This document shows, piece after piece, positions 8,555-17,923 of a DNA stretch of 64,000 nt (positions are counted from its first letter, which is position 1; each line of letters begins with the position of its first letter). The position numbers were made by a program, and so were the translations under genes. This DNA is from Desulfobacterales bacterium (GTDB lineage Bacteria; Desulfobacterota; Desulfobacteria; Desulfobacterales; JAHDSC01). The notes under the pieces were generated by a model that made no database searches, was not told the origin of the DNA, and saw only the letters and a list, made by a program, of their open reading frames with translations. Location: assembly GCA_016931455.1 (NCBI GenBank), contig JAFGES010000060.1, forward strand, positions 1 through 64,000, in the 5' to 3' direction.

Positions 8555-9688
8555 ATGAAAATATTAGTGAATGCGGCAACGGCTATAGTTGGTGGGGGGG
8601 TACAGGTCGCTACCAGTTTTATAGCCGACGTTTTAAAAAATCCCCATGGCCATGAGTTTTACTTCGCTGTTTCTGAACTTATCGCTATTAATTTAAAAGC
8701 TATTGTTGGAAGAGTTCCAGAAAACATGGAGGTGATAAACATTAGCCCTGCCCGTATGTGGAAAGGGAAAATATCTCGTAAAAGATTGTTGCGCATTGAA
8801 AGTGATTTTGTACCTGATGTAGTTTATTCCATCGCCTCTCCATCATATGTTAAGTTTAGAAGAAGTTTGGAGGTTGCTAGATTTACTGACCCTTGGGTAA
8901 CACATCCAAACAAGTTAGCGACATCTCAATTGTCAAATTATAGAAAGCTATATGCGAAGCTTTTAGCATACTATAAGGTTTGGGCATTGCGAAATGTCAA
9001 GTTTTTCAATACTCAAACGACGACGGCATCTATCGGTTTGGCTCGTAGATTAAAGCTCAATTCTGATAAAATCAGCGTAATACCCAATTGTCACAACCAA
9101 TTGTTTCATAATACGGAAATTTTTAATAACAGAGTAAAAAGTAAAATCGTGGTTTTTGTATTAGGCTTTCCTTATCCACATAAAAATTTGCTTATTGTTC
9201 CACAGGTGGCTGAAGTGCTTTTGAAGCTCGCCAAGGATTTTCAATTTATCATGACCATGCCGGAAAATTCTCCAGAGACAAGTAAAATTTTTGAAAAAGC
9301 AAAAGAACTCAATGTGGATAGGTTTATAAAAAATATTGGGCGTTTGACATTGGATGAATGCAAAAATGAATATTTGAAATGCAGCGTTGTTTTTTTGCCG
9401 ACACTGTTAGAAACATTTTCGGTGACCTATCTTGAAGCAATGGCTATGAAACGTCCTATTGTAACCACCGATCTTGATTTTGCACATGATGTTTGTAAAG
9501 AAGCCGCAGAGTATTTTGAACCACTTAATGCAGTTTCAGCAGCTAATGCCATTTTAAAAGTTACAAATGATATGGATCACTATCAAGATTTGGTGCGAAA
9601 AGGCGCTGAAAGGTTAAAACAATTTCCAAGTCCTGAAGAAAAATTTCGGGCGCACCTCACTTGGCTTGAAAAGATTGTTGATGTATAA
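8555..9688 (+). CDS. GT4-family glycosyltransferase
   Basis: Predicted GT-B glycosyltransferase of 377 residues. The N-terminus MKILVNAATAIVGGGVQVAT has the glycine-rich acceptor-domain start of group 1 enzymes. The C-terminal half contains the EX7E donor motif in LLETFSVTYLEAMAMKRPIV and a typical preceding segment, VFVLGFPYPHKNLLIVPQVA. It is expected to act at the inner face of the cytoplasmic membrane in repeat-unit assembly. Acceptor and donor sugars cannot be read from sequence. No strong ribosome site is seen before the ATG. It is moderately A+T-rich and 75 bases upstream of the CapA-like gene. Confidence 0.87.
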   Translation: MKILVNAATAIVGGGVQVATSFIADVLKNPHGHEFYFAVSELIAINLKAIVGRVPENMEVINISPARMWKGKISRKRLLRIESDFVPDVVYSIASPSYVKFRRSLEVARFTDPWVTHPNKLATSQLSNYRKLYAKLLAYYKVWALRNVKFFNTQTTTASIGLARRLKLNSDKISVIPNCHNQLFHNTEIFNNRVKSKIVVFVLGFPYPHKNLLIVPQVAEVLLKLAKDFQFIMTMPENSPETSKIFEKAKELNVDRFIKNIGRLTLDECKNEYLKCSVVFLPTLLETFSVTYLEAMAMKRPIVTTDLDFAHDVCKEAAEYFEPLNAVSAANAILKVTNDMDHYQDLVRKGAERLKQFPSPEEKFRAHLTWLEKIVDV

Positions 9689-9762
9689 AAATGTAAATTA
9701 TACCAGTGAGGTCCGGTAATATTCAAAGGTCTCAAATTGTAGTTGGCTTAGGAGATTGAATA

Positions 9763-10830
9763 GTGGTAAAAAACATTGAAAATTCCATTAAGATTGCATT
9801 TGTTGGAGATGTGTTTTTGGGAGATCAGCCTGGTAAAATAGGAACTGATCTTTTTGAGCTTTTGTCCCAATGCGATCATGTTATTGCCAATTTAGAAACG
9901 CCTCTTTGCATGCCTTCCCCAATTGATTTTTCCAAGATACTACTGCGAAGCGAACCGGGAACGGAAAATGTGTTGCGCGAGTGGGGCATAACGGCAGTTA
10001 CGCTTGCCAATAACCATATTTTTGATCACGGTGAGAATGGATTTAAAGCTACCCGTGCGGCTCTGAATACACTGCAAATCCCGTTTGCAGGTGCAGGAAT
10101 GAATCGATCAGAGGCAGCTTGCCCTCTAACTTTTGAGATCGGAGCATTTCGTATAGCGATCATCGCTTGTACGGAACCCGGTACACAAGCCCAAATCGCT
10201 ACGTCCAATACACCCGGCTGTCATCATTTGACTTTTCCTGATATTGCAGCACAGATTCAGTCTATCAAACAGGAAGGTCATATAGTCATAGTTGTCCCTC
10301 ATTGGGGATACTGTGACTATGAATATCCCTCTCAAGAAGTGGTTGAAAATGGGGAGAAACTTTTGGCTGCTGGTGCTGATCTTGTCATAGGTCACCATAG
10401 CCATGTGGTGCAGGGCATGAACCAGCGAAGCAGTGGTCAAGTTATTGCTTACAGCTTGGGTAATTTCTATTTCGGCGATTATAATTTTCGAGGCCGTAAA
10501 GTATCGACTAATGGTGAGAGTAATAGGGGGTTATGTCTTATTGTGGAATTTTCTGCTAACACATTGCCTGAAGTCCAAAAGATTTACACCTGTCAAAAAG
10601 CCAATCAAATAGACTTGGATGCTAATATCGACAAAAGAGAAAATGAATTTCAGCAACGATGTGTTCCGCTATATGATTTGTCAAACTACCCAACCTACTG
10701 GCCAAAGGTTGTCCGAAAAAGACTTTATCGACGTTTGACCCATTGGCTGAATCCATTCAATTGGCATGAAATGAAATGGGCTACGATTAATGCCCTATGG
10801 ATCATGATAAAACAGCAGCTATTGCGGTAA
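9763..10830 (+). CDS. CapA/PgsA-family metallophosphatase-like capsule protein
   Basis: Member of the PGA_cap (CapA) group of calcineurin-like phosphoesterases, known from poly-gamma-glutamate capsule synthesis but widespread in polysaccharide loci where its reaction is not settled. Metal-ligand motifs are visible in order: FVGDVFLGD, ANLETPL, LANNHIFDHG, VVPHWGYCDYEYP and VIGHHSHVVQG. The 355-residue protein lacks an obvious signal peptide, although many relatives are anchored outside. The start is GTG, chosen for the AGGAG ten bases upstream. The basic, aromatic C-terminus (RKRLYRRLTHWLNPF) may bind membrane or polymer. Confidence 0.85.
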   Translation: MVKNIENSIKIAFVGDVFLGDQPGKIGTDLFELLSQCDHVIANLETPLCMPSPIDFSKILLRSEPGTENVLREWGITAVTLANNHIFDHGENGFKATRAALNTLQIPFAGAGMNRSEAACPLTFEIGAFRIAIIACTEPGTQAQIATSNTPGCHHLTFPDIAAQIQSIKQEGHIVIVVPHWGYCDYEYPSQEVVENGEKLLAAGADLVIGHHSHVVQGMNQRSSGQVIAYSLGNFYFGDYNFRGRKVSTNGESNRGLCLIVEFSANTLPEVQKIYTCQKANQIDLDANIDKRENEFQQRCVPLYDLSNYPTYWPKVVRKRLYRRLTHWLNPFNWHEMKWATINALWIMIKQQLLR

Positions 10831-10952
10831 ATTATTGGCTGAATATATATAGAGCAGAAAGGCAGGTTCAAAGTAGTTGACACTTTAAGCCTGATTAAGC
10901 AGTGCTTTTATAGCAGATTTGAGATAAAAGTCTCATGTTCTCGGAGGTAAGC

Positions 10953-12407
10953 ATGGTTGAAGATTATCTAAGAAATATTAGAAAATATTATTATAATATG
11001 CCTCAAAAGAGTAAATATGTCATTGGGTCTATTTATGCAAGATTGCCTAATACGTTGAAGTTAGGCCGGTCTTACATCAAATTTCAAAAATTACTTTGTG
11101 AATCAAGAAATTGGACAAAACAGCAAATAGCTGATTACCAGCTAAGAAATCTAAAAAAGACATTGAATGCCGCCTATAATTATGTCCCATATTATAAGAA
11201 AAAATTCAATGAATATGGTGTGAATCCTGATAAGTTGAAATCTATTGATGATATTAAATATTTCCCCACCTTAACAAAAAAAGACATAAAAAATAATTAT
11301 AACGATCTGATATCTAATAATATACCTAAGAGTAGACATTTAGTGACTACTACTGGGGGAAGTACTTCTGAGCCAATTCGTTTTCTTCAGGAAAAAGGGG
11401 TAACAAGAAGTAAAGAAAGAGCTTTCATATTTGATGGCTGGTCGCGCGTTGGTTATTCTCCGAGAGCGAAAGCCGTTCAATTGAAAGGTCGTTCGGTAGG
11501 TAACCCCGATAAAAAAATATTTTGGGAATACGAACCAATCCAGAACTTTCTCGAGATGGATAGCAATTATCTAACTGAAGAAAATATTCCTCTTTATTTA
11601 GATGCCATCAAAAAATTTTATCCTAAATTTATTATTGGCTATCCATCTTCAATTTATTTAATTGCAAAATATATCAGGGCTCTAAAAGATGAATTTATAC
11701 CTATCCAGGCTGTTTTTCTTGCATCAGAGAATGTTTATCCATGGCAAAGGCAGCTTTTTCAGGAAGTTTTTGGATGCAGGATCTTCAGCCACTACGGTCA
11801 TTCTGAAATGGTTTTATTGGGAATGGAATGTGAAGATACGCATGACCTTCATTTTTTTCCTGAATATGGTTTTCTGGAAGTTTTAGATTCGAGAATGAAT
11901 CCTGTTACAGATGTTGGTAAATATGGAGAGTTGGTAGGTACAAGCTTCCATAATTACGTTATGCCGTTGATTCGTTATAAAACCCAGGACTTAGGAATTA
12001 TAGGTGGTAGGGACTGCCCTTGTGGCAGAAAATATCCAATAATTAAAGATGTTGAAGGCCGTTTACAAGAGTTTATTGTAACGGCAGATAACAGGCTGAT
12101 TTCTGTTTGTGTTATGGGCGCTGCACATTTTGATGTTTTGGATTATGTGTATGAAACACAGTATTATCAAGATACCCCAGGCAAGCTTATTTTTAACGTA
12201 GTACCGAAATCTGGATTTAATGCAGAACATAAGATTTTGATATCTAAAAGTATAAAAGAAAAAGTAGGATCTGATATTGATGTAGAAGTTAAAGAAGTAG
12301 AAAACATAGTTCGAACCAAAAGCGGAAAGCATCTTATGATTGATCAGAAAATATCTTTAAATATACTAGAAGGTTCTCAAAATCTTGTGTTAAAAGAAAA
12401 TTCATGA
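10953..12407 (+). CDS. PaaK/CapK-like adenylate-forming enzyme
   Basis: Protein of 484 residues in the phenylacetate-CoA ligase/CapK branch of the adenylate-forming superfamily. The phosphate-binding loop TTTGGSTSEPIRF lies near residues 133-145; later motifs are SHYGHSEMVLLGMEC and GELVGTSFHNYVMPLIRYKT. A Cys-rich CPCGRKYP segment is typical of this branch. CapK relatives lie in capsule loci and probably activate a carboxylate that decorates the polymer; the substrate here is unknown. I chose ATG at 10953 because GGAGG lies six bases upstream; the in-frame ATG at 10935 has no such site. It stands between the CapA-like and dehydrogenase-fusion genes. Confidence 0.82.
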   Translation: MVEDYLRNIRKYYYNMPQKSKYVIGSIYARLPNTLKLGRSYIKFQKLLCESRNWTKQQIADYQLRNLKKTLNAAYNYVPYYKKKFNEYGVNPDKLKSIDDIKYFPTLTKKDIKNNYNDLISNNIPKSRHLVTTTGGSTSEPIRFLQEKGVTRSKERAFIFDGWSRVGYSPRAKAVQLKGRSVGNPDKKIFWEYEPIQNFLEMDSNYLTEENIPLYLDAIKKFYPKFIIGYPSSIYLIAKYIRALKDEFIPIQAVFLASENVYPWQRQLFQEVFGCRIFSHYGHSEMVLLGMECEDTHDLHFFPEYGFLEVLDSRMNPVTDVGKYGELVGTSFHNYVMPLIRYKTQDLGIIGGRDCPCGRKYPIIKDVEGRLQEFIVTADNRLISVCVMGAAHFDVLDYVYETQYYQDTPGKLIFNVVPKSGFNAEHKILISKSIKEKVGSDIDVEVKEVENIVRTKSGKHLMIDQKISLNILEGSQNLVLKENS

Positions 12408-12495
12408 AATTTTATATCGGTTTAAATTATGGTAAATTGAATTACTAATTTTTTAAGATTAGACAGGATTTGCCATCTATTCAGGAAAATGATTA

Positions 12496-14691
12496 ATGCA
12501 ACAGATCATTCAGAACCTTCGAAACGGTGAGACCCGCATTTTAGCAATGCCTATGCCTGAATGTGGCCGAACCATGGTGTTAATAAAGACTCACTGTACG
12601 CTCATCTCCGCTGGCACCGAACGTATGCTGGTAGAGTTTTCCAAAGGTGGGCTGATCGCCAAAGCCAAGGCTCAGCCTGAAAAAGTCAAACAGGTTTTGG
12701 ATAAAATCAAAACCGATGGTTTGATGCCAACTCTTGAAACGGTTTTCAAGCGATTGGACGAGCCAATGCCGTTGGGGTACTGCAATGTCGGTGAAGTGAT
12801 AGAAGTCGGCGCTAGAGTCAGCGACTTTAAGATTGGGGATCGGGTGGCCAGCAATGGGCCGCATGCCGAGATTGTCTGTGTGTCAAAAAATTTATGTGCC
12901 AAAGTTCCTGCAACCGTGAGTGACGAACAAGCAGCTTTTACAGTTCTGGGAAGCATTGGCCTGCAGGGCGTTCGTCTTGCTCAACCTGCCCTGGGAGAAA
13001 AGTTTGTTGTCGTGGGAGCCGGCTTGGTTGGTCTGGTGGTTGTTCAATTGCTGCGAGCCAGTGGATGCGAAGTGCTGGCGATTGACGTTAACGAGCAGCG
13101 TCTTGAAATGGCAAAAAGCTATGGTGCGAAAGCTTGTAATTCCGGTTCCGGTGATCCGGTAGCAGTTGCCGGCCCCTGGACTCAAGGGATGGGCGTGGAT
13201 GGCGTCATTATCACTGCCAGCGCCAAAACCGATGAAATTGTTCATCAAGCAGCTGAAATGTGCCGTAAGCGCGGACGCATTATCCTGATAGGTGTAGTCG
13301 GTCTGAACCTAAGACGGAGTGATTTTTACGAGAAAGAATTGACCTTTCAGGTTTCCTGCTCATATGGTCCGGGGAGATATGATGATGCCTATGAACAGAA
13401 GGGCCAGGATTATCCCATCGGCTTTGTCCGCTGGACCGAGCAGCGCAACTTTCAGGCTGTACTGGGTGCTATGGCAGGCGGGCAGTTAAATGTTTCAAGC
13501 CTGATTACCGATCGCTTTCCTTTAGTTGAGGCAGCAGCAGCTTACGAGAAAATCTCAAACGATCCATCTGCGTTAGGAATAATTTTAGAATATCCGGAGT
13601 CTGTTGATAAAACTCGAACAATATCATATGTCCCTAATAAATCAAAACCTGCAGGCAAATGCGTAGCAGCTATGATCGGTGCGGGTAATTTCGCCAAAAT
13701 GACCATGGGACCGGCACTGGCAAAGACCAACACACGGCTAAAATATGTTTCCGCCCGTACAAATGCTGCCGGTGCTTCCCATCTTGCAAAAAAATACGAG
13801 TTTGAAAAAGCCACAACCGACCTGGATCAAATCTGGAAAGATCCCGAGGTCAACACCGTGTTTATCACCACCAGCCATAATGCTCACGCAGGCCTCGTAT
13901 GCGCGTCCCTTGAAGCCGGTAAACACACTTTTGTGGAAAAACCCCTTTGTCTAACCCCAGAGGAATTAAAAAAGATTATTTTGACTTACAGATCCCTGAT
14001 AACGGATAACGGATCACAGATAACTAAAAAAACAACTCCATTACTGATGGTCGGTTTCAATCGTCGCTTCAGCCCCCATGTGAGGAAGATCAAAGAGCTT
14101 CTTTCAAGTCGCGGGGAACCTTTGGCAATGCATTTTGCCTGCAACGCAGGGATTATTCCGCCGAATGTATGGGTACATGATCCTGAAGTCGGCGGGGGAC
14201 GGATTGTTGGCGAAGCCTGCCATTTTATCGATTTATTATCGTATATTGCAGGTAGTCGAATCGTATCGGTCTCAGCTGCTCAAATGGGAAAAGGAGTGGC
14301 AATCCAAGAAGATAAAATGGCTATTGTGCTTTCCTTTAAGGATGGTTCTATCGGCACGGTGAATTATTTTGGAAACGGCTCCAAAAGCTACCCAAAGGAG
14401 ACTCTGGAGGTCTATTCCGAAGGCCGAATCCTGCGGTTGGATAACTTCCGGAAATTGGAGGGGTTTGGGTTCAAGGGATTTCGTAAGTTCAAAACGCGAG
14501 CCATGGACAAGGGACATCATGCAGAATTTCAATCCTTTGTTGACCGGGTCGCAGAAGGTGGTCAGCCGCTTATTTCAATGGATGAAATGATCAATGTAAC
14601 TCTCGCCGGTTTTGCTGCCGTCACATCTGCCTGTGAGTCAAGAATGATTAACCTCTCAAAGGAATATGAAGGCCTAATATCTGCCGACTAA
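12496..14691 (+). CDS. Bi-domain dehydrogenase: zinc-type MDR fused to Gfo/Idh/MocA oxidoreductase
   Basis: A 731-residue fusion. Residues 1-365 form a medium-chain (threonine/alcohol dehydrogenase-like) domain with the nucleotide motif VVGAGLVGLVVVQLL. Residues 390-731 form a Gfo/Idh/MocA domain starting AAMIGAGNFAKMTMGPAL, with the catalytic-type EKP in TFVEKPLCLTPEE. Such fusions recur in exopolysaccharide loci beside heparinase-like genes and are thought to make or modify a sugar, but the reaction is not established to my knowledge. The second domain carries an extra hydrophilic segment near residues 498-512, encoded by heptamer repeats at 13997-14024. The frame stays open through it. AGGA precedes the ATG at suitable distance. 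Confidence 0.9.
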   Translation: MQQIIQNLRNGETRILAMPMPECGRTMVLIKTHCTLISAGTERMLVEFSKGGLIAKAKAQPEKVKQVLDKIKTDGLMPTLETVFKRLDEPMPLGYCNVGEVIEVGARVSDFKIGDRVASNGPHAEIVCVSKNLCAKVPATVSDEQAAFTVLGSIGLQGVRLAQPALGEKFVVVGAGLVGLVVVQLLRASGCEVLAIDVNEQRLEMAKSYGAKACNSGSGDPVAVAGPWTQGMGVDGVIITASAKTDEIVHQAAEMCRKRGRIILIGVVGLNLRRSDFYEKELTFQVSCSYGPGRYDDAYEQKGQDYPIGFVRWTEQRNFQAVLGAMAGGQLNVSSLITDRFPLVEAAAAYEKISNDPSALGIILEYPESVDKTRTISYVPNKSKPAGKCVAAMIGAGNFAKMTMGPALAKTNTRLKYVSARTNAAGASHLAKKYEFEKATTDLDQIWKDPEVNTVFITTSHNAHAGLVCASLEAGKHTFVEKPLCLTPEELKKIILTYRSLITDNGSQITKKTTPLLMVGFNRRFSPHVRKIKELLSSRGEPLAMHFACNAGIIPPNVWVHDPEVGGGRIVGEACHFIDLLSYIAGSRIVSVSAAQMGKGVAIQEDKMAIVLSFKDGSIGTVNYFGNGSKSYPKETLEVYSEGRILRLDNFRKLEGFGFKGFRKFKTRAMDKGHHAEFQSFVDRVAEGGQPLISMDEMINVTLAGFAAVTSACESRMINLSKEYEGLISAD
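13997..14024 (+). repeat. Four heptamer units inside a coding sequence
   Basis: TGATAAC, GGATAAC, GGATCAC and AGATAAC follow one another without gaps inside the dehydrogenase-fusion gene. The chosen frame translates them as LITDNGSQIT, avoiding the TGA and TAA that other frames would read. The preceding GATCCC matches variants in the intergenic arrays. This supports transfer or expansion of the same element into the gene. Confidence 0.85.
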
Positions 14692-14754
14692 TACACAAAA
14701 ACCCCAAATTAAGCCTTTTTCTTTTGATGAAAAATCTTCAATAAGCTTACTGTC

Positions 14755-15846
14755 ATGCCAAAATTACTCACTATTTCAGCAGCCGGTTTTGCTGTATCTC
14801 TGGTCTGCTGCGGAACTCTGATTCCGATCGCCTATCGGTTTCAATTATTGGATCGCCCTAATGAGCGTTCAAGCCATACCAAGGTAACGCCGCGCGTAGG
14901 AGGGCTTGGCTTACTTGCTGGGGCACTGGTGTTTTTGTATAGCCCTTTATCTTCCGGCCAAATGCCATCAGCATTATTTTGGGCATTGAGCTGTGCAGGG
15001 GCTTTGTTGGTAATTGGTTTGCTGGATGATAAACTGGATTTATCACAGGCGTTACGGTTTGTTATCCATTTCGGGGTAACGATCGTACTGGTATGGAAGC
15101 TCAGGATTGCTCCGGAAAACTGGGGTTTGCCTTGGGAAACCTGGATGATGCCGCGATGGTTCACGGGTGGTTTTACAGTGTTGTACATCATGGCGTTCAT
15201 TAATTTTTTTAATTTTATGGATGGTATTAATGGCATTGCCGGTGCCCAGACCCTGTTTGGGGCTTTAGGGATGGCTGTGTTGCTTGGCATGGGTGGGCTT
15301 TTCGATGGCTTAGCAGTTTCACTTTGTATGGCGCTGGCCGGTGCAGCCCTGGGTTTCCTTTTTTGGAATTACCCTAGGGCCAGGACATTTATGGGCGATT
15401 GCGGTTCAACCGTGCTGGGATTTGTCTTGGCATCGATGAGCTGTTATGGAGCATCGCGGACGGATGTGCCATTTGTAGCGTTTATGCTGCCGCTTTGGCC
15501 GTTTTTTTACGATGCCACGTTTACGGTCCTCAAACGCGCTATTCGGGGTGAGAAAATATGGGAGGCTCATCGGGAGCATCATTATCAGTTATTGATCCGT
15601 AGCGGCTGGAGTCATACCGTTGTTACGGCCCTGTATGCGTTGCAGTTTATTACTTGTTCGATATTGGGTTTCTGGTATGCACAAACGGGTTCTGAAATTT
15701 TACGACTATTCCAGTTATCGATTCTTCTGAGTATATATGCAGGATATTCTTTATTGGTACATAAAAAAATTGCCAAGAACCAAGGGGACCTGGAAAAAAT
15801 ATACCCTGACAGATGCCGGCAGATTTCTATAGGGATAAATAGTTGA
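14755..15846 (+). CDS. WecA/TagO-family undecaprenyl-phosphate sugar-1-phosphate transferase
   Basis: Polytopic membrane enzyme that transfers a (probably N-acetylhexosamine) 1-phosphate from a UDP-sugar onto undecaprenyl phosphate, starting synthesis of the repeat unit. About ten transmembrane segments are evident. Family signatures are DRPNERSSHTKVTPRVGGLG, LLDDKLDL (aspartate pair), NFFNFMDGINGIAG and RTFMGDCGSTVLGF, followed by the cytosolic EAHREHHYQLLIRSGWSH histidine loop. The 363-residue length is normal. It lies 63 bases after the dehydrogenase fusion. No good ribosome site is seen, but the ATG start matches the family. Confidence 0.92.
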   Translation: MPKLLTISAAGFAVSLVCCGTLIPIAYRFQLLDRPNERSSHTKVTPRVGGLGLLAGALVFLYSPLSSGQMPSALFWALSCAGALLVIGLLDDKLDLSQALRFVIHFGVTIVLVWKLRIAPENWGLPWETWMMPRWFTGGFTVLYIMAFINFFNFMDGINGIAGAQTLFGALGMAVLLGMGGLFDGLAVSLCMALAGAALGFLFWNYPRARTFMGDCGSTVLGFVLASMSCYGASRTDVPFVAFMLPLWPFFYDATFTVLKRAIRGEKIWEAHREHHYQLLIRSGWSHTVVTALYALQFITCSILGFWYAQTGSEILRLFQLSILLSIYAGYSLLVHKKIAKNQGDLEKIYPDRCRQISIGINS

Positions 15847-15928
15847 AATCCTGGCGAAGAAAATGATATGCAGGCTATTGATGTTGATTTTGAAAGTTGG
15901 TCAAAAATAAAAATGTGGAAGGGATCCA

Positions 15929-17923
15929 TTGGTTTTTATTACAAAACACAATCTAAGCAGAAAAGAGTTTTTTGTAAAATTTATTCAGACCGCTCAACAT
16001 CTTAACCTCCAGCAAATTGTTTACAGATCATATTACGTAATCCGCAAAAAAATATGGGGAATGCAAAAAAAGAAGGCCTTGTTTCCCAATTACAGTATTG
16101 CAGAAATAAAACCCCTTTTTTCTCGCATTCCTTATAAAGATGAGCCTGAATTAGCCCATAAGATCATTAGAGGAGAGAAAATATCTCAAAAAAAATTTTC
16201 TTTTTTAAATATCGAAAAAATATATTCCAGAAAAATCCACTGGAATGATCCCAATGTCAGTCAGTTGTGGCGTTATAATCTTCACTATTTTAATTATGTA
16301 TTGGAGTTAATCATTTGGGGCAAATGCACGGGAAACGATGATAATGCCTGGAAAGCATTTGTATCTATTGCCAATTCCTGGATAGACGAAAATATGGTGA
16401 TAACAGGCGACGGGTGGCACCCGTACACGATTTCTTTGAGAATTGTAAATTGGATTCATGCATTAACGCATTGGAAAACATATCTTTCAACTGATCCAAA
16501 TTTTAGTGACAGAATTTACCGCAGTCTGTATGGGCAAGTAAAAATATTAGCGTCTTATCTGGAAAAGGATGTCCGCGGCAATCATCTGCTCAAAAATGTT
16601 AAAGCCTTGATATGGGCCGGGAAGGTATTCAATGGAAAAGAGCCGGAAAGGTGGTTTCTAACCGGTCTAAACATATTGCACAGAGAATTAGCTGAACAAA
16701 TTTTTCAAGATGGAGGTCATTTTGAAAGATCGCCCGGATATCATTTGGATGTTTTAAGAGATATATTGGAAATCTCAATCTGGCTCAAACGAAACAACAA
16801 TAGAAACGTGCCCCCATGGTTGGAAAAAAAATTGAAAAGTATGCTGGATTTTTTATGTGGAATACTTCCACCGAGCAACGTCCTACCTATGTTAAAAGAT
16901 ACAAGTTTAGATGGTTTCGCGGATCCGGAAGATATTTTAACTGCGGGTGCGTTATATTTCAATTCGAATGATTATTTGACGAGCAAGCGTTTGGGCCTTT
17001 ATCCCTCCATGTTATTTGGAGAAAGCCGTCTAAATCGATACGATTATTCTGAAAACCACCCCAGTAAAAAAAAATCTCGGTATTTCGGAGATAGCGGGTT
17101 TTGTGTTTTCAGGGATGATAGTCAAAAAGATTTTCTGATTTTGGACGCCGGTTCTCCCTGCCCGGACTATCTGCCGGCACACGCCCATGCGGATATGTTA
17201 TCTTATGAGCTAACGGCCAATGGTCACCAAATAATCGTTGATTCGGGTGTTTACGAATACACGGCCGGCAAGTGGCGAGACTATTTTCGTTCTACAAGAG
17301 CCCATAACACGGTTGAAATTGATGGCCAAAATCAGTCGGATGTATGGTCAAGCTTTCGGGTTGGCAATAGGGCCGAAATTGGACCTGTTTCATGGAATGA
17401 ATCAGATAAGTATATTTTTTTCCGGGCAGAACATGATGGATATACGAGGCGCCCGTCGCGATCGATTCATTGCCGCACGGTTGTTTGGGTTAAGGGAAAA
17501 TTCTGGATTATTCTTGATGAAATTTTCGGCAAACGTCCGGTCTCTGCCATAAATTATATTCATTTTGCACCGGAGGTGTCTTTGTGCTTTGATGAAAAAA
17601 ATAATTGGCGCATACATGCGGGGGAAAACCCGTTATGGTTATCAGCTTTTGGATACCAAAACAGTAAAATTACCAAGGGCAGCAAACAACCTTCATATCA
17701 AGGGTGGTGTTCAACAAAATTCGGCAAATTAACACCAAACAACGTGTTATCTCTTCATACCAAAGCTTGTCCCTACTTTTGTTTTGGCTATGGAATTTCA
17801 AAAAAACACCCTTTAACAATTCATTTTGAAAAAGGGGGGTATGAGAAGTCGAATATTGTGGTTCATTGCCATCAAGAAACATATCGTATTGATATAAAAG
17901 CGAAAGAAATATCGAAATTATGA
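15929..17923 (+). CDS. Heparinase II/III-like polysaccharide lyase family protein
   Basis: A 664-residue protein of the heparinase II/III (alginate-lyase-like) group. The N-terminal alpha-toroid region includes LWRYNLHYFNYVLELIIWG, and GDGWHPYTISLRIVNW supplies conserved His/Arg residues. The C-terminal beta-sandwich contains PAHAHADMLSYEL and FRSTRAHNTVEIDGQNQSD, both typical. No signal peptide is seen, which is common for relatives in exopolysaccharide loci that may act on the polymer or its precursors during assembly. The start is TTG, chosen because GGAAGGG precedes it by about six bases. The stop codon overlaps the next ATG (17920-17923). Confidence 0.85.
   Translation: MVFITKHNLSRKEFFVKFIQTAQHLNLQQIVYRSYYVIRKKIWGMQKKKALFPNYSIAEIKPLFSRIPYKDEPELAHKIIRGEKISQKKFSFLNIEKIYSRKIHWNDPNVSQLWRYNLHYFNYVLELIIWGKCTGNDDNAWKAFVSIANSWIDENMVITGDGWHPYTISLRIVNWIHALTHWKTYLSTDPNFSDRIYRSLYGQVKILASYLEKDVRGNHLLKNVKALIWAGKVFNGKEPERWFLTGLNILHRELAEQIFQDGGHFERSPGYHLDVLRDILEISIWLKRNNNRNVPPWLEKKLKSMLDFLCGILPPSNVLPMLKDTSLDGFADPEDILTAGALYFNSNDYLTSKRLGLYPSMLFGESRLNRYDYSENHPSKKKSRYFGDSGFCVFRDDSQKDFLILDAGSPCPDYLPAHAHADMLSYELTANGHQIIVDSGVYEYTAGKWRDYFRSTRAHNTVEIDGQNQSDVWSSFRVGNRAEIGPVSWNESDKYIFFRAEHDGYTRRPSRSIHCRTVVWVKGKFWIILDEIFGKRPVSAINYIHFAPEVSLCFDEKNNWRIHAGENPLWLSAFGYQNSKITKGSKQPSYQGWCSTKFGKLTPNNVLSLHTKACPYFCFGYGISKKHPLTIHFEKGGYEKSNIVVHCHQETYRIDIKAKEISKL

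Noticed and set aside
14841-15290. Minus-strand reading frame of 149 codons
   Set aside because: It lies antisense inside the clearly recognised WecA/TagO-type gene and is low-complexity with no family features.
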